DNA from: Thermoplasmata archaeon
GTDB taxonomy: Archaea > Thermoplasmatota > Thermoplasmata > Lutacidiplasmatales > UBA184
Reading direction: 5' to 3'
DNA: 31,307 nucleotides
Assembly: GCA_030040035.1 (NCBI GenBank)
Contig: JASHUJ010000148.1
Coordinates: 1-31,307, forward strand
Shown here: positions 15,049 to 22,400 of the stretch, one piece after another
Numbering within the stretch: position 1 is the stretch's first letter
Layout: every line of letters begins with the position of its first letter
The notes under the pieces: model-generated
What the model was told of the DNA's origin: nothing
Databases searched by the model: none
Seen by the model: the letters and a program-made list of their open reading frames with translations, nothing else
Made by a program: the position numbers and the translations under genes

Positions 15049-15951
15049 TCACGCGGACGGCCCGGAGACGCGGGCATCGACGACGACGTGGGTCCGGCCG
15101 GGCCCGTACGCCTTCACCTCGCGGACCGAGAGCGGCTCGAGGGGTCGAGCCTGCGCCTCGGCGAGCGCGCACTCGACCTCGGCGATCGCCTGCCGCCGGC
15201 CTCCCCGGGACTCGACGTTCGTATGGATGTGGAGCCACGCACCGGCGGGGTGGAGGAGACGCACGGCGCCCGGGACCCACGGGATCGCGCTCGGAAGGTA
15301 GCCGAGGAAGACCCGGTCCGCCCATCCCGCGGGCAGGTCGACCTCGCGGTTGTCCCCGGCCACGACCCGCACGCGATCGCGGACCCCGTTGAGCGCGACG
15401 TTCGCCGTGAGATACTCGAGGGCGACCGGGTTCTTCTCGACCGCGACGACCTCTCGGGCCCGGCCCGTGCGCGCCGCCGGGATCGAGAAGTAGCCGATCC
15501 CCGCGAAGAGGTCGAGCACGCGTTCGCCCGGTCGCACGAGCTCCCCGGCCCTCCGCCGCTCGGTCCGATTACCGGCGGCGAACATGATCCGCGCGGCGTC
15601 GAACCGCCACCGGACCCCGTGCTCGACGACCTCGGTCTCGGTGGCGGACCCCGCGATCCGCTCCACCTGAGGGATCCGAAACTCGCCGGCCACGGGACCG
15701 GCGACCACGAGGACGGTCGCGACGCCGAGCTCGGCCCGCCAGGCGGCCCCGATCTCGGGGAAGAACGGGCGGAGCGAGGGGGGCAGGCGGAGCAGGAGCA
15801 CGCGGCCGAGCCGCTGGTAGCCCGCCGGCATCCGTTCGGCGAGGACCGGGCCCGCGACCCGGCCGAGGCGAGCGCGCACGCGTTCCGCGGGAGGGCGCCG
15901 GTCGCGCGGCGATCGCGGCGCGGATCCCCCGCTCAATCGCGCCGGGCTCAC
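15049..15951 (-). CDS. taw2: Taw2-like tRNA-Phe wyosine aminocarboxypropyltransferase
   Basis: Transfers the 3-amino-3-carboxypropyl group of SAM to the 4-demethylwyosine base at position 37 of tRNA-Phe. The Trm5/TYW2 fold shows as RVLDLFAGIGYFSIPAAR (motif I, about 144-161), VVAVEKNPVALEYL, GDNREVDL (199-206) and LGYLPSAIPWVP. The C-terminal VREVKAYGPGRTHVVVDARV closely resembles methanogen Taw2 proteins. GDNR and GYLP fit Taw2 better than Trm5, which carries an N-x-P-type motif there. The GTG at 15951 overlaps the upstream regulator's TGA as GTGA, giving 300 residues. The first 40 residues are arginine-rich and not conserved, so an internal ATG at Met41 is possible. It is second in a two-gene unit with the TrmB-type regulator. 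Confidence 0.83.
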   Translation of the reverse strand: MSPARLSGGSAPRSPRDRRPPAERVRARLGRVAGPVLAERMPAGYQRLGRVLLLRLPPSLRPFFPEIGAAWRAELGVATVLVVAGPVAGEFRIPQVERIAGSATETEVVEHGVRWRFDAARIMFAAGNRTERRRAGELVRPGERVLDLFAGIGYFSIPAARTGRAREVVAVEKNPVALEYLTANVALNGVRDRVRVVAGDNREVDLPAGWADRVFLGYLPSAIPWVPGAVRLLHPAGAWLHIHTNVESRGGRRQAIAEVECALAEAQARPLEPLSVREVKAYGPGRTHVVVDARVSGPSA

Positions 15952-16703
15952 GAGGGCGGGGTCTCGGGGCCCTTCTCGAGGACGACCTCGAGGAACTGCT
16001 TGAGGTGCGCCGTGAGGATCGGATTGTCGGTGAACCCGCACGCTTCGAGACCGGGCGCGGCGAGGAGCGCGTGCTCGCCGTCCGCGAGGACCTCGGTCGC
16101 GAGGAGATTCTCCCGGGGGACGTACTCCACGCCCTCGGGGACGCGCTGGAGGGGCGCGGTCACGAAGGTGACCTGGACGCCCCGCTTGACGGCGTGCTGG
16201 ATCTTCTTTCCGAGATCGTCGCGCAGTTCGGCGACCTGGCGCGTCGTGAGGATGAACGTCCGGGTCGACTGGTCGAGGAGCTCGCCGATCTTCGCGACGA
16301 CCTTGTCGCGCCCCGAGAGCAGGTAGACGAGCTGGGGCTCCCCGTGCTCCGCGACGACCCGGTGGAGCTGGGCGAGCTGCTCGAAGACCTCCTGGATCGC
16401 GCCCTTGAGGGTCTCCGCGACGTCGAGCGGCGGGGTCGGCCGGAAGAGGATCGGCTTGCCGCCCGTCGGCTTCGCGTAGCCCTTCTCGGCGAGCGACTCG
16501 AGGACCTTGTAGGCGCTCGTGCGGGGGATCCCGGCCGCGGTCGCGAGCGTGGCCGCGTCCCCGACACCGCGCGCGACGAGCGCGATGTAGGCCCGGGCCT
16601 CGTACTGCGTGAGGCCGACCTTGCCCAGGACCTCGGCGGCCTGGCGGAACTCCTCGCTCGACTGGTTCCCCAGCGCTACCGCGGTCTCCTCGATCGTCGC
16701 CAT
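15948..16703 (-). CDS. TrmB-family transcriptional regulator
   Basis: A 251-residue archaeal regulator. The N-terminal winged helix (about 25-90) has the family opening LGKVGLTQYEARAYIALVAR and recognition helix GIPRTSAYKVLESLAEKGY, followed by a wing with KPILFRPTPP. A helical coiled linker (about 94-120) leads to a C-terminal effector-type domain (LLDQSTRTFILTTRQVAELR) of the kind seen in short TrmB proteins without the long sugar-binding extension. It binds promoter DNA and usually senses a metabolite; no ligand can be assigned. The ATG at 16703 is about 50 nt from a TATA-like gttatg (16751-16758), so this mRNA has a short leader. It shares a 4-nt GTGA overlap with taw2 and is divergent from the RDD gene. 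Targets unknown; autoregulation plausible. Confidence 0.85.
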   Translation of the reverse strand: MATIEETAVALGNQSSEEFRQAAEVLGKVGLTQYEARAYIALVARGVGDAATLATAAGIPRTSAYKVLESLAEKGYAKPTGGKPILFRPTPPLDVAETLKGAIQEVFEQLAQLHRVVAEHGEPQLVYLLSGRDKVVAKIGELLDQSTRTFILTTRQVAELRDDLGKKIQHAVKRGVQVTFVTAPLQRVPEGVEYVPRENLLATEVLADGEHALLAAPGLEACGFTDNPILTAHLKQFLEVVLEKGPETPPS

Positions 16704-16860
16704 CCCGCTCGGCTGTCCCCTGTGTGGACCGACCGAAGGGGGCCGGGCACCTCATAACGGCGCGGGTTCGCGGGGACTCCTTCGGGGTCCGGCCGGTGGC
16801 GCGGAACGGCGGCGATCGGGCGCGAACGGGAGGACCGGTCGGGCCGCGTCGGCCATCAAA

Positions 16861-16910
16861 GCATTAAGGGCAGCACCGCCCGTGGGAGGTCGCGAGCCCA
16901 GCGCGCGGAG
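16861..16910 (+). promoter_or_regulatory. Promoter and possible ribosome-binding site of the DUF1614/RDD gene
   Basis: TATA-like cattaag (16862-16868) lies about 54 nt before the GTG at 16919, so the mRNA would have a leader of about 25 nt. GGAG (16907-16910) sits 8 nt before the GTG and may act as ribosome-binding site. Confidence 0.4.
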
Positions 16911-16918
16911 ATCCGAGC

Positions 16919-18820
16919 GTGGTCGATCCGATCCAGCTGACCTTCGACATCGCCGGCAACACGTTCGGCCTCGCGCTGCCGGCCGCGCTCTGGGCGCTCC
17001 TGTTCCTCCTCGCGTGGGAGCGTCCCGCGTTCGCCGAGAGCGTCGGGTTCGGCCGATGGGCGTTCTGGCTCCTCTTGCCGGGCGCCCTCCTCGCCTCGTT
17101 CGCCCTCCTGCCGATCGCCCCGGTCTCCTACGACTGGGTCGCGGTCAGCCTCGCCGGCGCGATCTTCCCCCTCCTCGTGGGCGCCCTCGGCTTCGGCCGG
17201 GCCGCGCCGCCCCTCGGACGGTCGCTGGCGCTGTACCTCGCGGTGCTGACGGTCGAGGCAGCCCTCCTCCTCGTGCTGGTCCTGCCCGCCACCGCCTCGC
17301 TCGCCGCCGCCTTCGCGGTCGGCGGCCTATCGACCGGGGCCGGGCAAGTGCTCCTCGTGCTGGTCGCGGCGGTCATCGCGGCCGGGGTCGCGTTCGCGAT
17401 CCTCACCCGCCGAGCGGGGGACCCTCGGGCGGGTCCCGCCGCCGGCGCTCCGTGGGTGGTGGCGTTCTCGATCGCGCTCACCACGGGCGTCCTCCTGGGA
17501 ACGTTCGCCGCGTCGTCGGCGATCCCGGGCGTCGGGATCGTCGAGGACTTCCCCGAATACCTCCTCCCTCCGATCGCCGCCGGGGTCGTCGCGGTCGCGG
17601 TCGCGCCCCGGCTCTTCCCGGGTCGCGAGGGCTACGCGCTGCCGATCGCCTACTTCTCCACGACGTTCGGCGTGCTGCTCGGGGCCGATCTCCTGCGCCA
17701 GCCTCCGCTCTACGGCACCGGTCCGGCGGGTCTCTACACGATCGGCGGGGCCGGCGTCCTCGATCTCGTCTACCTCTCGGGGCTGCTCGCGCTCGGCACC
17801 GCCTACCTCGTCCATCGCGGGCTCGGACGACCGCTCACCCCGGCCGATGTCGCGGCCCGGGTCGCCCGACCCGGACCCTACGGGCTCCTCGTGCTAGCGT
17901 TCCGGGCCGGCGCCCGCGGTGACCTCGCGGCTTCGCTCGAGGCCGCGGACCAGGCGAGCCGCGAGGCCGCGCGGCAGGCGCATCGTCTCCTGGACCTCCC
18001 CGAAGCGCCGGCCGACCGACCCTGGCAGGGACTCCCGGTCCCCGGCTGGGTCGTCGCCGACCAGGCGAATCTCGACGCGGTGGCCCGCTCCGGCACGACC
18101 GACTCGCGCGAGGGGTTCCGGGCGTGGCTCACCGCCCGCTGGCTCGTCAACCTCGGTCGGGAGCTCGGCCTGCGGCGGTTCGCGACCGTCGATCGCCGGG
18201 CCGCCGCCTTTGGCGTCGACCTCGCGGTCGTCACCCTGCCGGCGGTCGCCGTCTGGAGCGCGATCGCCGTGCTGACCCCCGGAGACCTGGTCAGCCTCCT
18301 CACCAACGTCGGCTTCAACGCGGCAATCTACGGGTTCGTCGCGGTGGCGTTCCTGTTCCTCGTCCTCTCGGAGACCGTCACCGGCACGTCGCCGGGAAAG
18401 CGGGCGCTCGGGCTCGCGGTCCGGGACCGGACGATGCAGGCGCCCTCGTTCCCGGCGGCGCTCCTGCGGAACGTATCGATCCTGCCCATCCTCACGGTCC
18501 TCGGCATCGGGGGAGCGCTGGCGGTCTCGTTCGTCCTCAAGCCGAGCGGCCTCGCCTCGCTCACGATCGTCGGCGTCACCCTCCCGGCGGGACTCCTCGC
18601 GACGGGGACGATCCTCATCTTCGTCCTCGGCGGGATCGGGCTCCTCGGCGCGCTCGGAGCCCTCTCGATCGCGCTCACCTCCGAGCGGCAGCGGCTCGGC
18701 GACGTCTGGGCCGGCACGTGGGTCGTGCGGGCCGTCCCGGTCCCGCCTCCGATCAGCCGCCCGGGGCCGGTCCCGGCGCCGGCGCCCCCGGCCCCGTCGG
18801 GGCCGACCCGGACCTCGTGA
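16919..18820 (+). CDS. Polytopic membrane protein, DUF1614-like N-terminus fused to RDD domain
   Basis: A 633-residue membrane protein. The N-terminal half (about 5-300) has seven to nine hydrophobic helices. Signatures resembling DUF1614 are VSLAGAIFPLLVGAL, FSTTFGVLLGADLL and TIGGAGVLDLVYLSGLLAL. Residues about 305-415 form a soluble alanine/arginine-rich linker. Residues about 418-605 are an RDD domain: FATVDRRAAAFGVDLAVV, the hallmark GTSPGKRALGLAVRD, and SERQRLGDVWAGTWVV with three or four helices. RDD proteins are linked to transport, and some to Na+(Li+)/H+ antiport; function here is unknown. The tail is Pro/Ala-rich and its last 68 bases overlap the Alba gene antisense. GTG 16919 was chosen with GGAG 8 nt upstream. 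Domain fusion is the notable feature. Confidence 0.75.
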   Translation: MVDPIQLTFDIAGNTFGLALPAALWALLFLLAWERPAFAESVGFGRWAFWLLLPGALLASFALLPIAPVSYDWVAVSLAGAIFPLLVGALGFGRAAPPLGRSLALYLAVLTVEAALLLVLVLPATASLAAAFAVGGLSTGAGQVLLVLVAAVIAAGVAFAILTRRAGDPRAGPAAGAPWVVAFSIALTTGVLLGTFAASSAIPGVGIVEDFPEYLLPPIAAGVVAVAVAPRLFPGREGYALPIAYFSTTFGVLLGADLLRQPPLYGTGPAGLYTIGGAGVLDLVYLSGLLALGTAYLVHRGLGRPLTPADVAARVARPGPYGLLVLAFRAGARGDLAASLEAADQASREAARQAHRLLDLPEAPADRPWQGLPVPGWVVADQANLDAVARSGTTDSREGFRAWLTARWLVNLGRELGLRRFATVDRRAAAFGVDLAVVTLPAVAVWSAIAVLTPGDLVSLLTNVGFNAAIYGFVAVAFLFLVLSETVTGTSPGKRALGLAVRDRTMQAPSFPAALLRNVSILPILTVLGIGGALAVSFVLKPSGLASLTIVGVTLPAGLLATGTILIFVLGGIGLLGALGALSIALTSERQRLGDVWAGTWVVRAVPVPPPISRPGPVPAPAPPAPSGPTRTS

Positions 18821-19097
18821 GGCGGATCGCGATCGACGAGACGTTCGCATCCCGTCCCTCCCGGTTCACGAGCCGCTCGGTGTCGATCGAGATCGGGCCG
18901 ACGTCGACCTGGCCCTCCAGGAACCGGCGCCGGACGACCTCCGCGACGTCGACCGCCTTCGCGATCGCGTTCCCGCGCGCCTTGACGACCACGGGTCCGA
19001 TCCCGGCGTTGAGTTGGGTGACGACCTGGAAGACGTAGGTCATCGTCGGCTTCTGGCCGATGAACACGACCGCACCGTCCGGAGGGTCGCCGGGCAT
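18753..19097 (-). CDS. albA: DNA/RNA-binding protein Alba
   Basis: Small archaeal chromatin and RNA-binding protein. Core residues 9-97 match Alba well: VVFIGQKPTMTYVFQVVTQL, VVVKARGNAIAKAVDVAEVV, and IDTERLVNREGRDANVSSIA ending in IRLTRSG. Lys16 falls where the regulatory, acetylatable lysine of Sulfolobus Alba is found. Nucleic acid binds along the dimer surface formed by this loop and the beta hairpin. The frame continues into a 17-residue Pro/Ala/Gly tail that normal Alba lacks; those codons are antisense to the 3' end of the RDD gene. ATG 19097 gives 114 residues. An AT-rich patch (ccgcaaaagg on its strand, near 19128-19137) about 35 nt upstream may be the TATA. Divergent from tRNA-Leu. 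Confidence 0.94.
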   Translation of the reverse strand: MPGDPPDGAVVFIGQKPTMTYVFQVVTQLNAGIGPVVVKARGNAIAKAVDVAEVVRRRFLEGQVDVGPISIDTERLVNREGRDANVSSIAIRLTRSGSAPTGPGAPAPGPAPGG

Positions 19098-19182
19098 GGG
19101 ATGGGAGGGTAGCCGGGCTCCGTACAAGTCCTTTTGCGGAGAAGCGAACCTATACTGCCGGGGAGGAGGGCCCGTGTTCGCA

Positions 19183-19195
19183 AAGGTTATCGCTC
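19183..19195 (+). promoter_or_regulatory. Possible tRNA-Leu promoter
   Basis: AT-rich aaggttatcgctc lies about 30-35 nt before the tRNA 5' end, the usual distance for an archaeal tRNA TATA region. The match is weak. Confidence 0.4.
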
Positions 19196-19219
19196 GGCCC
19201 CGTACGCGCGGGCGACCGT

Positions 19220-19304
19220 GCAGGGGTGGCCCAGCTTGGTCAAAGGCGCCAGGTTGAGGTCCTGGTCTCGTAGGAGTTCGTGAGTTCAAATCTCACCCCC
19301 TGCA
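19220..19304 (+). tRNA. tRNA-Leu (anticodon GAG)
   Basis: An 85-nt type II tRNA. The acceptor stem GCAGGGG pairs exactly with CCCCTGC, followed by discriminator A at 19304. The D arm uses GCC/GGC. The anticodon stem CCAGG/CCTGG encloses loop TTGAGGT, giving anticodon GAG (reads CUC and CUU). A long variable arm with stem CTC/GAG follows, as required for leucine. The T stem GTGAG/CTCAC encloses TTCAAAT. No intron is present and CCA is not encoded. The next gene starts 19 nt after the 3' end. Confidence 0.97.
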
Positions 19305-19323
19305 TACTCGCTTCCAGGAACGA

Positions 19324-20355
19324 ATGACCGGGGAAGGTACGACCTGCCCGAGCTGCGGCGCGCCGCTCGACCCGGGGGTCCTCGTCTGCCCGTCGTGCCA
19401 CCGACCGGTCGCGATCTCCCATCCGGACCACGATCCGACGGTGCGCGACGACCCGCCGCGGGCGGAGCCCCTCGAAGCGACGACCCCGCCACCGCCCGCG
19501 AGCGGGGCTCGGCGGAGCGCCCCGCGGCGCGCGGTCCCCGGCGGCGTGGTCGGCAATCCGTTCTCGGCCGAACTCACGCGCCGGCTCGCCCGCCTCGCCC
19601 AGTGGGGCGAGGGCGCGCAACCCCTGGGGGTCGAGCTCCCACGGCTCCCTCCGTGGGCCGAGGAGGCGGCGCGCACCGCGCCCGATCCCGAGCCGTGGGC
19701 GGAAGTGATCCGTGGGATCGAGCGCATCAGCCAGCAACGGCTCACGAACGCGTTCGAGGAGTGGGAGCGCCGGACCCGGGCGCGACTCACCCGGCTCGAG
19801 GCGTACTCCGTCGACAGCCGGCTCGAGCGCGAGCAGATCGAGGAGACGCTCAACGCCGTCCGGACCGGGGACATCCTCCAGGCGCTGGCCACGTTCCAGC
19901 AGGTCGACCGCGTCGTCGCGCTGAAAGAGCGCCATCTCGACCAGGCGCGTGAGGAGCTCGAGCGCGTCGTCGCGCTGCTCAAGGACATGCAGGCGCTCGG
20001 CGTCGAGGCGCCGCAGGATCCCGGCGAGGTCGCCGAGAACCTCGAGGCCGAGCTGCGCGCGGGCAAGCTCGCGCCCTTGAAGCAGCAGATCCGGGCCCTC
20101 CGGCTCCAGGCCGTGAACCGGCTCAAGTCGGGCCTTCCCCGCTACATCTCCGACTACGGCGACTACCTCCTGAGCGAGCGGGAGCACGGCGTGCCGACGG
20201 AGATCGAGGCCGTCGAGCTCGCCCGAGGGGCCCGCGAGTTCTTCCGGGGGCATCCCGAGGAGGCGCTCCGGCGGCTCCGGGCGCTCCAGCAGCGCCACGG
20301 GCTCCCGCCGAGCCGACCGGCGCGCGCGTCGACGCTCGGGCGCGGCTATTCGTAG
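19324..20355 (+). CDS. Zinc-ribbon protein with long helical region, unrecognised
   Basis: A 343-residue protein of unknown function. An N-terminal zinc ribbon has Cys8, Cys11, Cys22 and Cys25 in two CPSC knuckles. A disordered proline/arginine-rich linker (about 30-75) follows, then a long charged alpha-helical region (about 115-320) with likely coiled coil (AYSVDSRLEREQIEETLNAV, RHLDQAREELERVVALLKDM). The C-terminus is basic. No enzyme motif is visible. ATG 19324 has a weak AGGA 4 nt upstream. It begins 19 nt after tRNA-Leu with no separate promoter apparent, so it may be released from a shared transcript by tRNA 3' processing. Convergent with a GNAT gene, 13 nt between stops. Probably cytosolic; a nucleic-acid or protein-assembly role is speculation. 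Confidence 0.78.
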   Translation: MTGEGTTCPSCGAPLDPGVLVCPSCHRPVAISHPDHDPTVRDDPPRAEPLEATTPPPPASGARRSAPRRAVPGGVVGNPFSAELTRRLARLAQWGEGAQPLGVELPRLPPWAEEAARTAPDPEPWAEVIRGIERISQQRLTNAFEEWERRTRARLTRLEAYSVDSRLEREQIEETLNAVRTGDILQALATFQQVDRVVALKERHLDQAREELERVVALLKDMQALGVEAPQDPGEVAENLEAELRAGKLAPLKQQIRALRLQAVNRLKSGLPRYISDYGDYLLSEREHGVPTEIEAVELARGAREFFRGHPEEALRRLRALQQRHGLPPSRPARASTLGRGYS

Positions 20356-20368
20356 GCGCGCCCGCCGC

Positions 20369-20896
20369 TCACAGCAGGCGCTCGAACAACCGGACGTCCT
20401 CGTTCCACTGGTGCTTGTGGAGGACGCCGCACTCGACGAACCCGAGGTGCGCGAAGAGCGCGGCCGCCGAGTGGAACCGGCCGAGGACCTCCCCCCAGGC
20501 CTCGGGGGCGTTGGAGCGCTTCGCCCAGTCGAGGGCGGTCGCGAGCAGGGCGCTCGCCACGCCCTGGCGGCGGGCCTCGGGATCGACCACGAGATCGACC
20601 AGGTGGCAGCTCCCGTGCTCGAGCTCGCACCCGACCACGCCGACCACCCGACCGTCCCGCCGCGCGGCGAAGTACGTCACGCCCTCCATCCAGCTCGTGA
20701 ACTCGAGCGGCGTCGGCTGCCACGACTTGACGAGCTCGGCGGGTAGACCGGTCGTCTCCGACTCCCAGACCTTCTTGAACAGCCCGCACACCGCCGGTAC
20801 GTCCTGGTGCGTGATCCGTTCGACCACGGTCGGGGACGCGGAATTCGCGACGGCCGCGGGCGACTCGGCCCGTTCCGGTCGATGCTCCGATGCCAC
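20369..20896 (-). CDS. GNAT family N-acetyltransferase
   Basis: A 175-residue acetyltransferase of unknown substrate. After a poorly conserved polar N-terminus of about 25 residues the GNAT fold begins at VVERITHQDVPAVCGLFKKV. The acetyl-CoA site is LVDLVVDPEARRQGVASALL, with RRQGVA as the pyrophosphate loop, and the closing segment is FHSAAALFAHLGFVECG. The start is uncertain: GTG 20896 gives the full frame; a downstream GTG at the first fold strand would remove the polar leader. It is divergent from the SAM methyltransferase gene at 21058 with 161 nt between them. An AT-rich caagattcaag on its strand (near 20945-20955) could be the TATA, giving a leadered mRNA. Confidence 0.78.
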   Translation of the reverse strand: MASEHRPERAESPAAVANSASPTVVERITHQDVPAVCGLFKKVWESETTGLPAELVKSWQPTPLEFTSWMEGVTYFAARRDGRVVGVVGCELEHGSCHLVDLVVDPEARRQGVASALLATALDWAKRSNAPEAWGEVLGRFHSAAALFAHLGFVECGVLHKHQWNEDVRLFERLL

Positions 20897-21019
20897 CTTA
20901 CGATCTCCGGTACGGGTCTCCCACGTCGGAAGGCCGACGGCAGCTCTTGAATCTTGCCCATCGCTCGGTGCGCCGGAGGGCGCGCGACGCCCCCCGGAGC
21001 CGGACTCCGGGACGCCGGC

Positions 21020-21027
21020 GATTTAGC
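21020..21027 (+). promoter_or_regulatory. TATA-like element of the methyltransferase/GNAT pair
   Basis: gatttagc centred about 34 nt before the GTG at 21058, predicting a leader of under 10 nt. Confidence 0.4.
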
Positions 21028-21057
21028 GCAGGGCCGGATCCTCCGACCGGGAGCGCC

Positions 21058-21756
21058 GTGAACGACGAGTGGGTCGACTGGCACCGAGGGTACTCCCGCG
21101 ACGGAGGACTCCCGCGTCGTCTCGAGGTGGTCCAGGCACGGATCCGCGCCGCGCTCGACCGGTCCATCGCACGTCCCGTCCGCGTGGTCAGTCTGTGCGC
21201 GGGAGACGGCCGGGACCTTCTGGGCGCCCTGCGTGATCACCCGCGGGCCCGCGACGTGCGGGCCCGCCTGATCGATCTCACCCCGGAGCTTGTGGCCGCC
21301 GGGCGGAGCGAGGTCGCCGCCCGGGGGTGGACGGGAATCGAGTTCGTCCTCGGCGACGCCTCGACCACCGATGCGCTCGTCGGCGCCGTGCCGGCCGACC
21401 TCGTGCTCCTCTGCGGCATCTTCGGCAACATCGCCGACGACGACGTGCGAGCGACGATCGCTCACGTGCCCGAACTCTGCGCGCCGGGGGCGACGGTGAT
21501 CTGGACCCGCGGGCGGTTCGCGCCGGACTTGACGCCAACTATCCGGGACTGGTTCCGGGACGCCGGGTTCGTCGAGATCGCCTTCACCTCGATCCCGAGG
21601 TCGACGGCGTCGGTCGGCGTCCATCGTCTCGCGATCCCTCCGCGACCGTTCGTCCCCGGCCTCCGGCTTTTCACCTTCCTCCCCCGGGAGCAGCGACCGT
21701 CCTCTCGCACCGGTTCGCCGACGGCCGCTCCCGGGCCCGAGTCGGGGTCGAAGTGA
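21058..21756 (+). CDS. Class I SAM-dependent methyltransferase, unknown substrate
   Basis: A 232-residue protein. Motif I is VRVVSLCAGDGRDLLGAL (about residues 41-58), followed by acidic motif II in RARLIDLTPELVAAGR, FVLGDASTTDALVG, and LVLLCGIFGNIADDDVRATI as the motif IV region. This arrangement is seen in SAM methyltransferases annotated from actinobacteria and archaea without known substrates. The N-terminus (VNDEWVDWHRGYSRDGGLPR) has an aromatic WVDWH segment that may cap the substrate. The C-terminus is Pro/Ser-rich and unstructured. GTG 21058 was chosen for the short distance to a TATA-like element. The TGA stop overlaps the GTG of the following GNAT (GTGA), so translation is probably coupled and the two may act on one substrate. 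Confidence 0.8.
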   Translation: MNDEWVDWHRGYSRDGGLPRRLEVVQARIRAALDRSIARPVRVVSLCAGDGRDLLGALRDHPRARDVRARLIDLTPELVAAGRSEVAARGWTGIEFVLGDASTTDALVGAVPADLVLLCGIFGNIADDDVRATIAHVPELCAPGATVIWTRGRFAPDLTPTIRDWFRDAGFVEIAFTSIPRSTASVGVHRLAIPPRPFVPGLRLFTFLPREQRPSSRTGSPTAAPGPESGSK

Positions 21757-22400
21757 GGCCCGACGCGAGGCCCCGGGCCGCCCCGGGGACGCGACTCGGT
21801 ACGGCCCGACTCTCCATCGAGCCGCTACGTCGCGCCCATGCCCGTGAGCTCCACTTCGCGCTGCGCGCACCGCGGATCTTCGCGTACGTGTCGGAGGGTC
21901 CCACTCCCTCGATCCGGGCGATGGCGCTCCGGATCCAGCGCCGCGTCCGCGGACCACCGGCCGGTCGTCCCGAGCGCTGGCTCAACTGGGTCGTTCGGCA
22001 ACGGACCACGCACCGGGTGATCGGTACCCTGCAGGCGACCGTGCGAGCGGACCGACGTCGGGCCTCGGTCGCCTACCTCTTCGCTCCGCAGTACTGGGGC
22101 CGAGGGTACGCGGCGGAATCCCTGACCGCGATCCTCGCTGCCCTCCGGGACCAGTACGGGATATCCGAGTTCGAAGCCCGCGTCGACGCCCGGAACGACC
22201 GATCGATCCGTCTCCTCGAACGCCTCGGCTTCGAGAGCGTCCGGACCGTGCCCCACGCGGAGTATCTCTCGGGCGCGTGGGGCGACGAGCATGTCTTCCG
22301 CCTCCGGGCCGGGGGCCCGGTTGCACGCGGCGAGCGCCCCGCCACGACGCGCGGGCGTCGGACCCCTCGGCTCCGCCCGCCCGCGGCTCACGGGGTGTGA
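21753..22400 (+). CDS. RimJ/RimL-type GNAT acetyltransferase
   Basis: A 215-residue acetyltransferase of the Acetyltransf_3 (RimJ/RimL) type. It opens GTARLSIEPLRRAHARELHF, has the core strand RRASVAYLFAPQYWGRGYAA with YWGRGYAAE as the acetyl-CoA loop, and closes with NDRSIRLLERLGFESVRTV. About 40 C-terminal residues are arginine/proline-rich and outside the fold. RimL-like enzymes acetylate protein N-termini or small molecules; this substrate is unknown. The GTG start is inside the stop of the preceding methyltransferase (4-nt GTGA overlap), indicating coupling. Its last 13 bases overlap the 3' end of asnS on the other strand. Confidence 0.82.
   Translation: MRPDARPRAAPGTRLGTARLSIEPLRRAHARELHFALRAPRIFAYVSEGPTPSIRAMALRIQRRVRGPPAGRPERWLNWVVRQRTTHRVIGTLQATVRADRRRASVAYLFAPQYWGRGYAAESLTAILAALRDQYGISEFEARVDARNDRSIRLLERLGFESVRTVPHAEYLSGAWGDEHVFRLRAGGPVARGERPATTRGRRTPRLRPPAAHGV

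Noticed and set aside
15049..15951. Trm5 (tRNA m1G37 methyltransferase) as identity
   Set aside because: GDNR and LGYLP replace the Trm5 catalytic N-x-P region, and the C-terminal segment resembles Taw2. Trm5 remains a minor alternative.
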